In this document: positions 4,858 through 5,295 of the stretch, piece by piece
How the letters are laid out: every line of letters begins with the position of its first letter
Numbering within the stretch: the stretch's first letter is position 1
From: Anaerolineae bacterium
GTDB taxonomy: Bacteria; Chloroflexota; Anaerolineae; Aggregatilineales; Aggregatilineaceae
Reading direction: 5' to 3'
Assembly (NCBI GenBank): GCA_018056405.1
Contig: JAGPFT010000241.1
Location: 1-5,295, forward strand
Length of the DNA stretch: 5,295 nucleotides
Notes under the pieces: model-generated
What the model was told of the DNA's origin: nothing
Database searches by the model: none
The model's input: the letters and a program-made list of their open reading frames with translations, nothing else
Translations under genes and position numbers: made by a program

Positions 4858-4956
4858 TTTACCTCACCCCTGCTTGGCGCTAATGCGCCTCGCCGCCCCC
4901 TCTCCATGATGGAGAGGGGGCAGGCCGAGCGCAGCGAAGCTGGGGGGTGAGGTAAA
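4858..4956. repeat. Nested inverted repeats in the repeat unit
   Basis: The outer arms TTTACCTCACCCC (4858-4870) and GGGGTGAGGTAAA (4944-4956) are perfect over 13 bp. Between them GCCCCCTCTCCA (4895-4906) pairs with TGGAGAGGGGGC (4910-4921) around a 3-nt loop. The result is a hairpin within a hairpin about 100 bp long, the architecture of a non-autonomous palindromic repeat. It recurs at 5088-5186. Confidence 0.8.
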
Positions 4957-5056
4957 CCACGCACAGCCGAGCAGCGCCACCGCGTGCTTTGCGGGAATCT
5001 CCGCGTTGATTTGTTAATCTGCGTCCACTCGATAGCACTGGCGACTGGTGAGGTGT

Positions 5057-5286
5057 TCTCGTAGGGGCGTATGGCCATACGCCCCACTTTACCTCACCCC
5101 TGCTTGGCGCTAATGCGCCTCGCCGCCCCCTCTCCATGATGGAGAGGGGGCAGGCCGAGCGCAGCGAGGCTGGGGGGTGAGGTAAACCACGCACAGCCGA
5201 GCAGCGCCACCGCGTGCTTTGCGGGAATCTCCGCGTTGATTTGTTAATCTGCGTCCACTCGATAGCACTGGCGACTGGTGAGGTGT
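5057..5286. repeat. 230-bp tandem repeat, copy 2
   Basis: It is identical to copy 1 at 229 of 230 positions and in the same orientation, with no spacer. The near-identity points to recent duplication or ongoing gene conversion. The same palindrome, nested hairpin and trailing segment are present. Confidence 0.9.
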
Positions 5287-5295
5287 TCTCGTAGG
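5287..5295. repeat. Start of a third repeat copy, cut by the window edge
   Basis: The last nine bases (TCTCGTAGG) match the first nine of copies 1 and 2 in phase, so the array continues past the window or the assembly broke inside it. The true copy number cannot be read here. Confidence 0.65.

Larger units (their letters stand above)
4827..5056. repeat. 230-bp tandem repeat, copy 1
   Basis: This unit is followed directly by a second copy that differs at one base only (A at 4938, G at 5168). The left edge is set where similarity to the sequence before copy 2 ends. Inside lie a 22-bp perfect palindrome (4834-4855), a 13-bp inverted repeat (TTTACCTCACCCC at 4858-4870 with its complement at 4944-4956) that encloses a C-rich hairpin (4895-4921), and a trailing segment with AATCTCCGCG and AATCTGCGTCC. 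The unit length is not a multiple of three and its open frames run through the palindromes, so it is not coding. Confidence 0.9.

Noticed and set aside
4660..5194. Open frames on both strands across the terminal repeats
   Set aside because: They translate palindromes, so similar peptides recur within them (for example GRMAIRPYE), and the 230-bp unit is not a multiple of three.
4827..5295. CRISPR array
   Set aside because: The unit is 230 bp, copies abut with no unique spacers, and no cas gene is present.

Overview
The window looks like a piece of a G+C-rich bacterial genome, most likely a Chloroflexota (Anaerolineae-like) lineage, possibly a metagenomic contig. This is inferred from two things: a protein with N-terminal TPR-like helices, one membrane span and a long Thr/Pro/Ser-rich tail, a layout common in that phylum; and intergenic DNA full of nested palindromes and near-identical repeats. 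No rRNA or tRNA gene is present to settle the taxonomy.

Layout. 8-1900 (-) is a complete uvrC, the excinuclease subunit of nucleotide excision repair. Its leader carries a 7-nt-period simple repeat just before the start codon. From 1901 the DNA switches to + strand signals: a near-consensus sigma70 promoter (2136-2164), a structured leader of about 105 nt ending in a terminator-like hairpin (2243-2276), then a NYN/LabA-type (DUF88) nuclease-domain gene (2305-2864). That gene is broken by one missing base near 2706. Restoring one base gives an uninterrupted protein of 186 residues with the family's acidic residues.

2865-3280 has no convincing complete gene. It holds a 26-bp perfect palindrome, a possible remnant small reading frame on the - strand, and a terminator serving the next gene. 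3281-3481 (-) encodes a 66-residue basic protein of unknown function with a strong Shine-Dalgarno, a likely promoter with a hairpin at the predicted transcript start, and two candidate terminators, so it reads as an independent monocistronic unit. 3706-4575 (-) encodes the TPR/membrane/Thr-Pro-rich protein.

4576-5295 is non-coding and repetitive. It ends in a 230-bp unit present as two adjacent copies (one difference in 230 positions) plus the start of a third at the window edge. Each unit contains three nested or adjacent inverted repeats.

The genes do not form an operon or an obvious shared pathway: uvrC and the NYN gene are divergent, and the two other - strand genes have their own signals. 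The most interesting item is the leader/terminator RNA upstream of the NYN gene, which could be an attenuator or a small RNA. The tandem repeat and the frameshifted nuclease gene are the next best.
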